From Acidobacteriota bacterium (GTDB lineage Bacteria; Acidobacteriota; Holophagae; Thermotomaculales; Thermotomaculaceae), in assembly GCA_027038695.1 (NCBI GenBank), contig JALWHA010000181.1, forward strand, positions 1 through 10,486: a stretch of DNA of 10,486 nt. Reading direction: 5' to 3'. The number at the start of each line of letters is the position of its first letter. Position 1 is the first letter of the stretch. Of this stretch, positions 1 through 5,550 are shown in pieces. A program made the position numbers and the translations under genes. The notes beneath the pieces are model-generated. The model worked only from the letters and a program-made list of their open reading frames with translations. It was not told where the DNA came from and did not search any database.

Positions 1-31
1 TGAAGTAAAAACAAAAAGTTAAATACAAATT

Positions 32-56
32 AAGGGGGCTAAAAGCCCCCTTTTTT
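32..56 (+). terminator. Rho-independent terminator between convergent genes
   Basis: A 7-9 bp stem (AAGGGGGCT at 32-40 against AGCCCCCTT at 44-52) closes a 3-base AAA loop and runs straight into a T-run at 51-56. The T-run lies on the plus strand, so the best-formed terminator serves a plus-strand transcript coming from left of the window. Read on the minus strand, the same stem lies just past the helicase stop codon but is followed by only a weak, interrupted T-rich stretch, so it may also end the helicase transcript less efficiently. Bases 1-31 hold no gene that I can support. Confidence 0.85.
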
Positions 57-2313
57 ATTTGTCGGTGAAAATAGAGGAGATTGCTATAACATTGCTTTTT
101 ATGTTTGAGGTTTCGCCGTTTCTTATTCCTATACAGGACGGGCAGCCGTGGGAGCATTTGCAGGATTTAACAAGACTTTTAACCCCTTCAAATATGCTTT
201 CTTTGAGTTTGAATATTTGAGGGGAGAGTCCTATTCCGCCGGGGTATGCGTCATAAATAAAGAGCGAGTATTGGAATTCTTCCTTTGTGTCGTCTGCCTG
301 AACCGAAGAGCCTAAATCCCTTGTGTCGCACATTAAGAATATTGACGCTATGTTTTTCATTGCATATAAAAAGCCGTTTAATGTTTCGGTAAAATCAGAT
401 TTAGAAATTCCCATTTGCTCCCTGATTGAGTCGTCAATAGTAAGCCAGAACGAGGTTGTGTGCATTTCAACATCGGGGATATTTATATTCCCGTACCCTA
501 TGTTCTCGTTTGTGTAAAACTTTATCTTTTTATATCCTGTAATTGTGGTTAAAACATGTATTTCCCCTAAATTGTGGTGAAAGAATTTCCCCTTTTCCTG
601 TTTGTCAAGTTGCAATATGTTTACCGTTGTGTGGTCTATTGCGTCTGTATAATACTCTGCCTGAACCTCTCTTACAAAAGCCTTTCTATTGTGGTAATCC
701 AATTTTTCCACCTGATAGAGTTTCCCCTGAACAAGGTAAATTGCCTGAGGGTAAATAGTTGTATGTGCAGCAATGTAATCAACTTCGGCTATAACTTTGT
801 TTCTCTTTTCAGTCATGTCTATAACAACAAAATTGTCGTTTGTAACGCTTCTTAAAGAAAAGGTTGAAGCAGGGTAACTATCTGAAATCCAGTGCCACTT
901 TTTGCCGAATTTGTTTACAAGTTCAACCTCTTCCATTTTTGACAGAATGTTTTCAATATCCGTTTCCCCGAACTTTTCCCCCTCTTTAAATGGCAATTCG
1001 TAAACTGCACAGCATAGGTGGTTGAAGAGTATGTCGGGGTTGTCCGGGTTTATCCTTGCATGCTCGGGGGAAGATTTAAAAAGGTAATCCGGGTTTGACA
1101 TTATAAACTGGTCAACTGCAAAGTTTGAGCCTATTAGAACGGCAAGGGAATCGTCTTTTTTTCTTCCGGCTCTTCCGGCCTGCTGAAGGGTTGAGGATAT
1201 TGTTCCGGGGTATCCCGCAATAATGCAGCCCTGCAATTCCCCTATGTCAATCCCCAATTCAAGTGCGTTTGTGGAAACAATCAAACTGATTTCCCTGTTT
1301 TTCATTTTTCTTTCAATCTCTCTTCTTAAGTTGGGTAGATATCCACCCCTATATGCTGAAATCTTGTGTTTTTTTGTATGGTTTGCCCTGTCTTTTAAGT
1401 ATTTGGTAATAACCTCAACAGCAAGCCTTGTCCTTGCAAAGGTAATTGTTGGGATTTCCTTTTCAAGAAACTCTTTTCCCATTAACACGGTTATGTCAAC
1501 ATAACTCTTTCTTATCCCCAGCTCTCTGTTTACAATAGGGGGGTTTATGAAAAAGAAATGCTTTCTTGCGGAAGGCGCACCGTTTTCTTCTATAAGTTCA
1601 AATTTTTTTTCCGCTAAACTCTCTGCCAATTCAAGCGGGTTTGCTATTGTTGCAGAGCAGCAAATATATTGAGGCTTTGAGCCATAAAAATTGCATATCC
1701 TTTTTAGCCTTCTCAACACATTTGCAAAGTGTGAGCCGAATACCCCGGTGTAAATGTGGACCTCGTCAATCACTATAAACTTCAGGTTTTCAATAACCCT
1801 TCTCCACATAGGGTGGTGGGGGAGTATTGCCTGATGAAGCATATCAGGGTTTGTAATTATAATTTGAGCGTTTTTCCTTATCCATTCCCTGACATCTGAA
1901 GGGGTATCCCCGTCGTAAACCTCGCATTTTAAAGGTATATTTGACGTTTCAGCCAATTCTATAACCGATTTGGACTGGTCTCTTGACAAAGCCTTTGTGG
2001 GGAAGAAGTAAAAGCACTTTGTTGAAGGGTTTTGTTCTATCTCATTTAATATTGGCAGATTGTAGCACAGGGATTTTCCCGATGCGGTGGGGGTTGTTAT
2101 TACGATGTTCTTTCCTTTTTCAATAAGTTTAAATGATTGATATTGGTGAGAGTATAGTTTCTCTATCCCCGCTTTTTTCAACCCGTTTTTAAGTTTTTCG
2201 GAAAGGCTTTCAGGTATCTCTTTGTAAACTCCCTCTTTTTTTTCAAATATGTGGTAATGGGTTAAGTACTTATGGTTTTTCAAAAACTCAATTAAACTTT
2301 CGGTGTTTTTCAT
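55..2313 (-). CDS. mrfA: MrfA/YprA-type DEAD/DEAH-box helicase with C-terminal DUF1998 (MZB) zinc-binding domain
   Basis: This is a superfamily 2 ATP-dependent DNA helicase of 752 residues, close to the length of Bacillus subtilis MrfA (YprA), a 3'-to-5' helicase linked to repair of mitomycin C damage and related to eukaryotic Hrq1. Visible motifs in order are Q-motif-like LYSHQ (Q57), Walker A TPTASGKS (K80), PTKAL (about 105-109), DEVH (183-186), SAT (220-222) and motif VI QQAGRAGR (377-384). The C-terminal DUF1998 part contains YDAYPGGIG and a Cys cluster C718, C720, C724, C727, matching the four-cysteine metal site of the family. An in-frame TAA four codons upstream makes the ATG at 2313 the most upstream possible start. 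There is no Shine-Dalgarno sequence before it, and a TATAAT lies only 8 bases upstream, suggesting a leaderless mRNA. The usual nuclease partner MrfB is not in this window. Function beyond helicase is inferred from the family. Confidence 0.9.
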   Translation of the reverse strand: MKNTESLIEFLKNHKYLTHYHIFEKKEGVYKEIPESLSEKLKNGLKKAGIEKLYSHQYQSFKLIEKGKNIVITTPTASGKSLCYNLPILNEIEQNPSTKCFYFFPTKALSRDQSKSVIELAETSNIPLKCEVYDGDTPSDVREWIRKNAQIIITNPDMLHQAILPHHPMWRRVIENLKFIVIDEVHIYTGVFGSHFANVLRRLKRICNFYGSKPQYICCSATIANPLELAESLAEKKFELIEENGAPSARKHFFFINPPIVNRELGIRKSYVDITVLMGKEFLEKEIPTITFARTRLAVEVITKYLKDRANHTKKHKISAYRGGYLPNLRREIERKMKNREISLIVSTNALELGIDIGELQGCIIAGYPGTISSTLQQAGRAGRKKDDSLAVLIGSNFAVDQFIMSNPDYLFKSSPEHARINPDNPDILFNHLCCAVYELPFKEGEKFGETDIENILSKMEEVELVNKFGKKWHWISDSYPASTFSLRSVTNDNFVVIDMTEKRNKVIAEVDYIAAHTTIYPQAIYLVQGKLYQVEKLDYHNRKAFVREVQAEYYTDAIDHTTVNILQLDKQEKGKFFHHNLGEIHVLTTITGYKKIKFYTNENIGYGNINIPDVEMHTTSFWLTIDDSIREQMGISKSDFTETLNGFLYAMKNIASIFLMCDTRDLGSSVQADDTKEEFQYSLFIYDAYPGGIGLSPQIFKLKESIFEGVKSLVKSCKCSHGCPSCIGIRNGETSNIKSNVIAISSIFTDK

Positions 2314-2321
2314 ACAAATGA

Positions 2322-2327
2322 ATTATA
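2322..2327 (-). promoter_or_regulatory. Predicted -10 element of the helicase promoter
   Basis: The minus strand reads a perfect TATAAT ending 8 bases before the helicase ATG. The expected start of transcription would fall within a base or two of the ATG. No good -35 hexamer is visible at 16-18 bases spacing (the region reads roughly TGTTTT), so the call rests on the -10 and on the absence of any ribosome binding site. Confidence 0.5.
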
Positions 2328-2354
2328 CTCTAAAATGGAATATAAAAACAGAGG

Positions 2355-2363
2355 TGATAGAAT
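2355..2363 (+). promoter_or_regulatory. Possible extended -10 element for the CYTH-crcB-DUF190 operon
   Basis: TGATAGAAT matches the extended -10 pattern TGnTATAAT with one mismatch. It would place the transcript start near 2370, just ahead of the AGGAG at 2376-2380. No recognisable -35 lies upstream, and a second candidate, TATACT at 2324-2329, overlaps the opposing helicase promoter. Only one of these may be real. Confidence 0.3.
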
Positions 2364-2375
2364 AGAATTGATAAA

Positions 2376-2380
2376 AGGAG
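2376..2380 (+). promoter_or_regulatory. Ribosome binding site that sets the CYTH gene start
   Basis: AGGAG lies 5 bases before the ATG at 2386. An in-frame ATG at 2335 would add 17 residues but has no such site and sits beside the divergent promoter, so 2386 is preferred. Confidence 0.8.
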
Positions 2381-2385
2381 TTGAA

Positions 2386-2865
2386 ATGGGAATAGAGATT
2401 GAAAGAAAGTTTTTGGTGAAAGACACCTCTTTTTTAAAAGGGTTAAAAGGGATACACATTAAACAGGGTTATATCCATATAGGGGAAAAATCTGTGTCAA
2501 GAATCAGGGTAATTGATAACAAAAAGGCCTTCTTTACCGTAAAAGGTAAGACGGGGGATATTTCAAGGCTTGAGTTTGAGTATGAAATCCCTTTCGTTGA
2601 CGGAATTGAAATGCTTGAAAAAATTTGTTTAAAGCTTTTGATTGAAAAGGTAAGGTATAAAGTTAAGGTTAGTAACCATCTATGGGAGATTGATGTTTTT
2701 GAAGGGGAAAACAGGGGGTTGATAATTGCCGAGATTGAGTTGAAAAGTGAAGAGGAACAATTTGAAAAGCCTGATTGGATTGGAGAAGAGGTAAGCGAGG
2801 ACGAAAGGTATTACAATTATTCCCTTGTAAATTATCCCTTTTCAAAATGGGGTGGGAAAAAGTAA
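2386..2865 (+). CDS. CYTH-domain protein, probable inorganic triphosphatase (TTM family)
   Basis: This is a 159-residue single-domain CYTH protein, the usual size of small bacterial triphosphate tunnel metalloenzymes. The signature ExExK is at residues 4-8 (EIERK), followed by the tunnel-lining residues expected of the fold: R39 and R41, K53, E63 and E65, K88 and R90, D103, and E116/E118 in AEIEL. Family members hydrolyse inorganic triphosphate or nucleotide triphosphates with a divalent metal; some CYTH proteins are class IV adenylate cyclases, which cannot be excluded. The start is ATG 2386 because of the AGGAG at 2376; residues encoded from 2335 would precede the ExExK motif, which normally sits at the very N-terminus. 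The gene ends 17 bases before crcB, with the crcB ribosome binding site directly after its stop, so co-transcription is likely. The substrate is inferred. Confidence 0.88.
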   Translation: MGIEIERKFLVKDTSFLKGLKGIHIKQGYIHIGEKSVSRIRVIDNKKAFFTVKGKTGDISRLEFEYEIPFVDGIEMLEKICLKLLIEKVRYKVKVSNHLWEIDVFEGENRGLIIAEIELKSEEEQFEKPDWIGEEVSEDERYYNYSLVNYPFSKWGGKK

Positions 2866-2882
2866 AGGAGGGTTTGCTTTAA

Positions 2883-3260
2883 ATGAAGTATCTTGTTGTT
2901 TTTGTCGGAGGCGGATTCGGTGCGATAATGAGGGATATTGTTTCAAGGTTTGTTTACTCCCTTTTTTTTCCGACTTTCCCTTACGGAACTATGGGGGTAA
3001 ACCTTATGGGAAGCCTTCTTTTCGGTTTTTTGTGGCAGTTAAGTGAGAGGATGATTGTTTCAAGAGAGATAAAGGCGCTTATTTTTACAGGGTTTTTAGG
3101 CGCTTTCACAACCTTTTCAACCTTTTCTTTTGAAACTGTCAATTTAATCAGGGAAGGGGAGATAAAGTTTGCCGTTTTAAACATGGTAGCAAGTGTGTTT
3201 CTGGGTTTGGTATGTGTTTTTTTAGGCATTTTTCTTGCTAAACAGATTGTAAGGGGTTAA
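2883..3260 (+). CDS. crcB: CrcB/Fluc fluoride ion channel
   Basis: This 125-residue, four-helix membrane protein belongs to the CrcB (Fluc) family of dual-topology dimers that let fluoride leave the cytoplasm. Family motifs are clear: GGGFGAIMR at 9-17 (R17), YGTMGVNLMGS at 34-44 with the pore-lining asparagine N40, and GFLGAFTTFSTFS at 70-82 carrying the phenylalanines (F78, F81) that line the ion path and the backbone region of the central sodium site. Hydrophobic segments lie at about 2-25, 34-52, 64-83 and 95-121. A strong AGGAGG at 2866-2871 precedes the ATG. The gene stops 2 bases before the DUF190 start, a pairing common in bacteria. No fluoride riboswitch is recognisable upstream of the operon. 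Confidence 0.95.
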   Translation: MKYLVVFVGGGFGAIMRDIVSRFVYSLFFPTFPYGTMGVNLMGSLLFGFLWQLSERMIVSREIKALIFTGFLGAFTTFSTFSFETVNLIREGEIKFAVLNMVASVFLGLVCVFLGIFLAKQIVRG

Positions 3261-3262
3261 GT

Positions 3263-3604
3263 ATGTTGCCGGAAAAAGGATTGCTTTTAAGGATTTTTGT
3301 TGGGGAAGACGATAGGTGTAAAAACGGGAGGCCTTTGTACGAGGAGATTGTTATGAAAGCAAGGGAATTAAACCTTGCAGGGGCAACTGTTTTAAAGGGG
3401 GCAATGGGGTTTGGTAAAACAAGCAGAATCCACACATCAAAGTTTCTCGTATTGTCAGAAGATTTGCCTGTGGTGATTGAGATTGTTGATACAGAGGAAA
3501 AGATAAATCAATTGCTTCCTTTTTTAGAAGATGTTATTCAGGGGGGTATGATAACCCTTGAGAAAGTAACAATCCTCAAATATAAGGGAGCACAAAGAGA
3601 GTAG
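3263..3604 (+). CDS. DUF190 family protein (PII-like fold)
   Basis: This 113-residue soluble protein matches the DUF190 family. The conserved N-terminal pattern RIFVGEDDR (10-18), then GRPLYEEIV (22-30) and GATVLKGAMGFG (40-51), is followed by the typical PVVIEIVD strand (about 69-76) and a C-terminal helix and strand. DUF190 proteins have a ferredoxin-like, PII-related fold and often sit beside crcB. Their function is not settled; a role in sensing or modulating the channel is inference from gene order. The ribosome binding site AGGGG (3252-3256) lies inside the end of crcB, which points to translational coupling. The last codons overlap the 5' arm of a terminator hairpin. Confidence 0.9.
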   Translation: MLPEKGLLLRIFVGEDDRCKNGRPLYEEIVMKARELNLAGATVLKGAMGFGKTSRIHTSKFLVLSEDLPVVIEIVDTEEKINQLLPFLEDVIQGGMITLEKVTILKYKGAQRE

Positions 3605-3627
3605 TGTGAACAGGCATACTCTTTTTT
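3595..3627 (+). terminator. Probable Rho-independent terminator after the DUF190 gene
   Basis: AGAGTA-G-TG (3598-3606) pairs with CATACTCT (3615-3622), giving eight base pairs with one bulged G, an 8-base loop and a following T6 run (3622-3627). The 5' arm includes the end of the DUF190 coding sequence and its stop codon. The stem is only moderately GC-rich. Confidence 0.6.
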
Positions 3628-3684
3628 GAAGATAATTTGGGAAAGTATGGCAATTGCTTTTAGCATAAATTTTCAGGAGGTTTT

Positions 3685-4440
3685 ATGAAAAAGTTTTTAG
3701 CGGTGTTTTTATTGGTTTTGAGTTTTGGCATTGTGTATGGCCAAACAGCCACTCGTCTTTACAACAAAGTTATGGGGCCTTCAACAAAGCATATTGAAAA
3801 GGGGCAAAAGTATCTGAAAAAAAACAAGATTTCAAAGGCAGAGAAAGAATTCAAGGCAGCCATTAAATCATGGAAGCACGCATATGCGGCATATGCGTAC
3901 CTTGGGATAATCTATTATCAGAAAAGGGATTTTGCAAAGTCAAAAGAGTATTTTAAAAAAAGTTTAGACGAGTTTGCAGAATACAAAAAGAATTATTTAA
4001 AGATGAAACTTGATTATATGAAAGAATTTCAAATGAGGGCAAAAGAGTTGCAGATTCAACTTGACAAACACGACATGCAGTATAAAGGAGTAAATGCAAC
4101 TGAGTATGAAACTAAAAAAACCGAGTATGAAAATAAGTACAAAAATATGAAAAAGGAATACGAAAAAGACAAAAATATGAAGTATGACGCGTTTTTCAGA
4201 TTTAAGTACGGCAACACTTTAATGGCTTTAAGGGATATTAAGGGAGCAATTGAACAGTACAAAGCGGCGATTGAGCAAGACCCTGATTTGAAAGATGCAT
4301 ACACAAATATTTCAGTAGCCTACTTTTTGACCGGGGATTGCCAGAATGCGGTTAAATACTATAAACTTGCCAAAGAAAAGAAAGCAAGGATAAACCCAAA
4401 TTTTGAGAGAGACCTTAAAAAGAGGTGCGGGGTTAAGTAA
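3685..4440 (+). CDS. Exported TPR-repeat protein with a central coiled-coil insert
   Basis: This is a 251-residue secreted protein of unknown role. Residues 1-19 form a Sec signal peptide (KK, then a hydrophobic core FLAVFLLVLSFGI, then VYG before Q20), so it should act outside the cytoplasmic membrane; there is no lipobox cysteine. Two tetratricopeptide repeats lie at about 34-67 and 68-101, and two more at about 168-201 and 204-236, the third carrying the classic GAIEQYKAAIEQDPD. Between the pairs, residues 102-166 are highly charged, rich in K, E, Y and M, and look like a long helix or coiled coil. Two cysteines, C219 and C248, could form a disulfide. The ribosome binding site AGGAGG at 3675-3680 is 4 bases from the ATG. 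The gene is bounded by a terminator before it and a 68-base gap after it, so it is probably transcribed alone. TPR proteins are scaffolds; the partner is not identifiable here. Confidence 0.85.
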   Translation: MKKFLAVFLLVLSFGIVYGQTATRLYNKVMGPSTKHIEKGQKYLKKNKISKAEKEFKAAIKSWKHAYAAYAYLGIIYYQKRDFAKSKEYFKKSLDEFAEYKKNYLKMKLDYMKEFQMRAKELQIQLDKHDMQYKGVNATEYETKKTEYENKYKNMKKEYEKDKNMKYDAFFRFKYGNTLMALRDIKGAIEQYKAAIEQDPDLKDAYTNISVAYFLTGDCQNAVKYYKLAKEKKARINPNFERDLKKRCGVK

Positions 4441-4443
4441 TAC

Positions 4444-4472
4444 TTGTTTTTAAAGTTAAAAAGTGATAAAAA
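4444..4472 (+). promoter_or_regulatory. Candidate promoter for the methyltransferase-RidA-kinase operon
   Basis: TTGTTT (4444-4449) is separated by 17 bases from TAAAAA (4467-4472), which is preceded by TGA to give an extended -10 (TGnTAAAAA). Matches to consensus are partial (three of six and four of six), but the position in the only sizeable gap before the operon is right. Confidence 0.35.
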
Positions 4473-4508
4473 AGTGGATATAGTCCCCCTTTTTTTGTAG
4501 GAGAAAAA

Positions 4509-5150
4509 ATGGCGAGAACTAAGATTGAAGTTAAAGGCTTTGAAGCTAAATTTTATGATTATTTAATGAATATTATTACCCTGGGCTATTATCCTTTTTT
4601 TATAAAATCTGTGGTTAACTCTTTGCCTTTGAAAGATAATTCCATTGTTCTTGACGCGGGAGCGGGAACGGGAAGAAATTCAACCTTAATGTCAAACAGG
4701 GTAAAAGATTCTATTTTTATCTGTATGGATATCGGCAAGGAGTTTTTAAACCACCTTGCAAAAAAAGCAAAGAGAAATAAACAGTTAAACCCTTTGAAAG
4801 CGAGTTTAAAATCCCCGTTGCCGTTTAAAGACAACTCTATTGATTTAATCTTTATGTGCTTTGTGTTGCACGGTTTTGAGCATGATGACAGGTTGTTTAT
4901 TTTAAAAGAATTTAACCGTGTATTGAAACCGAACGGTTATTTTTGCCTTGTAGATTACAATGATGAGATAGATTTGAAAAAGTCTTCAATATTTACAAAG
5001 ATAGGTTTTTACCTTGAGTGCGAGTTGGCATCAGAGTTTATTACCCACAAATGGGAAGATGAATTGGCTGGTTTAGGTTTTGGGAATTTCAACTATAAAT
5101 ATTATTTCGGTAAAAAAGTAAGATTAACTATGTGTCAAAAGGAGGATTGA
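4509..5150 (+). CDS. Class I SAM-dependent methyltransferase (Methyltransf_11/UbiE-like)
   Basis: This 213-residue enzyme has a Rossmann-type methyltransferase fold. Motif I is VLDAGAGTGRNS at 47-58 (D49, G51, G53, G55), which binds S-adenosylmethionine. The acidic residue at the end of strand 2 is D74, the post-motif PLPFKDNSID lies at 103-112, and EFNRVLKPNGYF at 134-145 is the characteristic helix-strand of the Methyltransf_11 group. The N-terminal stretch containing YDYLMNIITLGYYPFF resembles the substrate-entry helix of UbiE/MenG-like enzymes, but the protein is shorter than most of these, and no quinone biosynthesis gene is nearby. The substrate is unknown. AGGAG at 4499-4503 is 5 bases from the ATG. 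The stop codon is 1 base before the ridA start, and the ridA ribosome binding site lies inside this gene, so the two are coupled. Confidence 0.85.
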   Translation: MARTKIEVKGFEAKFYDYLMNIITLGYYPFFIKSVVNSLPLKDNSIVLDAGAGTGRNSTLMSNRVKDSIFICMDIGKEFLNHLAKKAKRNKQLNPLKASLKSPLPFKDNSIDLIFMCFVLHGFEHDDRLFILKEFNRVLKPNGYFCLVDYNDEIDLKKSSIFTKIGFYLECELASEFITHKWEDELAGLGFGNFNYKYYFGKKVRLTMCQKED

Positions 5151-5151
5151 T

Positions 5152-5526
5152 ATGGAATTTGTTCAAACCGATAAAGCCCCAAAGGCTATAGGCCCGTATT
5201 CGCAGGCAGTTAAAGCAAACGGTTTTGTTTTCTGTTCAGGTCAGATTTCAATTAACCCTGAAACAGGTGAAATTGTGGGGAATACTGTAAGAGAACAGAC
5301 GGAACAGGTTTTGAAAAATTTATTTGAAGTGCTGAAAGCAGCGGAAAGTGATTATTCCAAGGTTGTTAAAACAACGGTATTTTTAGCCGATATGTCAACC
5401 TTTGGTGAAATGAATGATGTTTACGAAAAAATGTTTAATGGCCATAAACCAGCAAGGGCTGCAGTTGCCGTTAAAGCATTGCCTAAAAATGTTCTGGTTG
5501 AAATAGAGGCGGTTGCAATATATTAA
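5152..5526 (+). CDS. ridA: RidA family reactive intermediate/imine deaminase
   Basis: This 124-residue protein belongs to the RidA (YjgF/YER057c/UK114) family, trimers that hydrolyse reactive enamine and imine intermediates such as 2-aminoacrylate released by pyridoxal phosphate enzymes, giving a ketoacid and ammonia. The family signatures are complete: GPYSQAV at 14-20 with Y16, FCSGQISINP at 27-36, and KPARAAVAV at 99-107 with the carboxylate-binding R102, then LPKNVLVEIEAVA with E117. Presence of the arginine supports active deaminase status over an inactive paralogue. AGGAGG at 5140-5145 lies 6 bases ahead of the ATG, overlapping the end of the methyltransferase gene. A 24-base gap separates it from the kinase, so it is the middle gene of a three-gene operon, with no obvious functional link to the kinase. 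Confidence 0.93.
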   Translation: MEFVQTDKAPKAIGPYSQAVKANGFVFCSGQISINPETGEIVGNTVREQTEQVLKNLFEVLKAAESDYSKVVKTTVFLADMSTFGEMNDVYEKMFNGHKPARAAVAVKALPKNVLVEIEAVAIY

Positions 5527-5531
5527 ACTTT

Positions 5532-5547
5532 AACCTAAACAGAGGTT
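5532..5547 (+). promoter_or_regulatory. Ribosome binding site of the kinase gene inside a small inverted repeat
   Basis: AGAGG (5541-5545) is the Shine-Dalgarno site, 5 bases before the TTG start at 5551. AACCT (5532-5536) is complementary to AGGTT (5543-5547) across a 6-base loop, so part of the site could be paired. The stem is five base pairs with only two G-C pairs, so it is marginal. Confidence 0.4.
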
Positions 5548-5550
5548 TGA

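Noticed and set aside
323..1504. Several open frames of 64-93 codons on the plus strand across the helicase gene
   Set aside because: They lie antisense to a well-supported helicase with all its motifs, have no ribosome binding sites that stand out and no recognisable protein features.
2335..2385. Upstream in-frame ATG that would extend the CYTH protein by 17 residues
   Set aside because: No ribosome binding site precedes it, the ExExK motif normally lies at the N-terminus, and AGGAG sits correctly before the ATG at 2386.
2314..2386. Fluoride riboswitch ahead of the crcB operon
   Set aside because: The short region lacks the conserved GGnGAUGG start and the paired elements of the crcB motif; the GGTGATAG here matches only by chance.
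2852..3435. Overlapping short frames around crcB and DUF190 on both strands
   Set aside because: CrcB and DUF190 are unmistakable family members in their own frames, and the alternatives show no family features.
4471..4498. Terminator-like stretch with a C-run and T7 after the TPR gene
   Set aside because: Only three base pairs (GGA with TCC) can form before the T-run, too weak for an intrinsic terminator.
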